The notes below the pieces were generated by a model. The model ran no database searches and was not told where the DNA came from. It saw nothing but the letters and a program-made list of their open reading frames with translations. A DNA stretch of 64,000 nt from Paramicrobacterium agarici (lineage in GTDB: Bacteria > Actinomycetota > Actinomycetes > Actinomycetales > Microbacteriaceae): positions 1,674,001-1,738,000 of the forward strand of contig NZ_PDJE01000001.1 of the NCBI RefSeq assembly GCF_002563955.1, in the 5' to 3' direction. Both the position numbers and the translations under genes were made by a program. Numbering within the stretch: the stretch's first letter is position 1; every line of letters starts with the position of its first letter. This document shows, in pieces, positions 63,484-64,000 of this stretch.

Positions 63484-64000
63484 ACCCTGTCGCGCCAATC
63501 GCCGTCGTCATCGTCGACGATGTCGATCGCGGAGGTGAGCGCGCCCGTCGGCGGGTTGATCATGGTCGCCTCGTCGCGGCGGTGCCTCAGCACCGTGTTG
63601 ATGTAGGACGTGAGTGCCTCGGCGAGGGGGACGTCTCGCTGCTCGGTCTGCGACAGCATCCATCGGTGCTCGAGAAGCTGGTGGAAGACCTCTGCCGGCT
63701 CAAGTTTTCCGCGCAGCTCACGCGGAATCGCGCGCACCACGGGCTCGAACACCCGAATCAGCCACTCGTGCGCGACGACCTCTTCGTCGTCGTCCTGCTT
63801 GCCGGTCGTTGCCCGATAGGAGTCGAGGTCGTTGAGGAGTCGACGTGCCTGGTTCTCGCCGGTGTCGAGGCCGGTCAGGCGAATGAGGCGGCGCTGATGA
63901 TGTCCCGCATCCACGACCTTCGGCTGAATGCGCACTTGGCTGCCGCTCGCGTCTGTCTTGATGGCGAGTTCTTCGATGTCGAAGCCGAGCGCGTTGAGGC
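63480..64000 (-). CDS. DUF4032-containing protein, C-terminal part (partial)
   Basis: This minus-strand gene enters from the right edge. The visible 173 residues include [33 protein letters not shown] and [17 protein letters not shown], as in actinobacterial DUF4032 proteins, which have an N-terminal kinase-like region outside the window. An acidic end ([14 protein letters not shown]) closes the protein. Function unknown. Confidence 0.82.
   Translation of the reverse strand, partial: LNALGFDIEELAIKTDASGSQVRIQPKVVDAGHHQRRLIRLTGLDTGENQARRLLNDLDSYRATTGKQDDDEEVVAHEWLIRVFEPVVRAIPRELRGKLEPAEVFHQLLEHRWMLSQTEQRDVPLAEALTSYINTVLRHRRDEATMINPPTGALTSAIDIVDDDDGDWRDRV

Noticed and set aside
1..64000. CRISPR arrays, insertion sequences, prophage genes, attachment sites
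   Set aside because: No regularly spaced repeats, transposase or integrase motifs, or direct repeats flanking a tRNA were seen, including around tRNA-Thr and tRNA-Lys.

Overview
The window is GC-rich DNA from an actinobacterium, most likely a member of Microbacteriaceae or close kin (Micrococcales). The pointers are mycothiol synthase, CarD, a SenX3/RegX3 pair, a RamB-type acetate regulator, GTP-dependent PEP carboxykinase, a DUF4032 protein, an actinobacterial 6C RNA, a compact tad locus, and many genes whose start codon lies 6-7 nt after a TANNNT box with no leader. No rRNA, insertion sequence, prophage or CRISPR array was seen. This is mostly ordinary chromosomal backbone with one catabolic island.

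Layout. 0-10 kb: the end of an allantoinase gene, a divergent MerR / membrane-protein pair around an inverted-repeat operator, a metallophosphoesterase coupled to a PASTA-containing class A penicillin-binding protein, a DUF4177/RidA pair, a GH3 lipoprotein, a hemerythrin-domain protein and acetyl-CoA synthetase. 10-13.5 kb: a 6C small RNA followed by a minimal tad/flp pilus cluster. 13.5-20 kb: topA, tmk and holB, then an exported TAP-like hydrolase and a DMT transporter. 20.8 kb: tRNA-Thr(CGT). 21-25 kb: an aldose epimerase, an oxidoreductase, a D,D-carboxypeptidase and a nicotinamidase. 25-30 kb: divergent ramB and pckG, a candidate structured RNA, and an orphan protein resembling the C-terminus of SWIM-domain proteins.

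30-36.7 kb is a homoprotocatechuate (4-hydroxyphenylacetate) meta-cleavage island of two minus-strand transcription units: hpaG-gntR-hpaE-hpaD and hpaH-hpaI. Both units are preceded by copies of the palindrome TCGTATACGA, the probable operator of the embedded GntR regulator. The island has an FAH-RraA fusion for the decarboxylase step; no hpaB or hpaF is visible. A VapBC pair, a TPP-dependent enzyme and an ABC exporter follow.

41-44 kb holds a macro-like/methyltransferase fusion, tRNA-Lys(TTT), a conserved protein of unknown role, a second candidate structured RNA behind an ECF-type promoter match, and an RskA-like membrane protein. 44-58.6 kb is phosphate-centred: pstSCAB, a NUDIX-phosphatase MutT, ppk, mshD and a GlnR-like regulator on the minus strand; nitrobindin, ygfZ and gpmA on the plus strand; then phoU facing senX3-regX3. 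PHO-box-like 11-nt repeats lie upstream of pstS and in the phoU/senX3 gap, so RegX3 probably controls both. 58.6-64 kb holds a lipoprotein, carD, fused ispDF, cysS, rlmB and the C-terminal part of a DUF4032 protein.

The strongest signal not explained by genes is the octamer GGATGCTG/CAGCATCC. I count roughly 55-60 copies by eye, against about 2-3 expected from base composition. The copies often use codons that are otherwise rare here (GAT-GCT, ACA-GCA).
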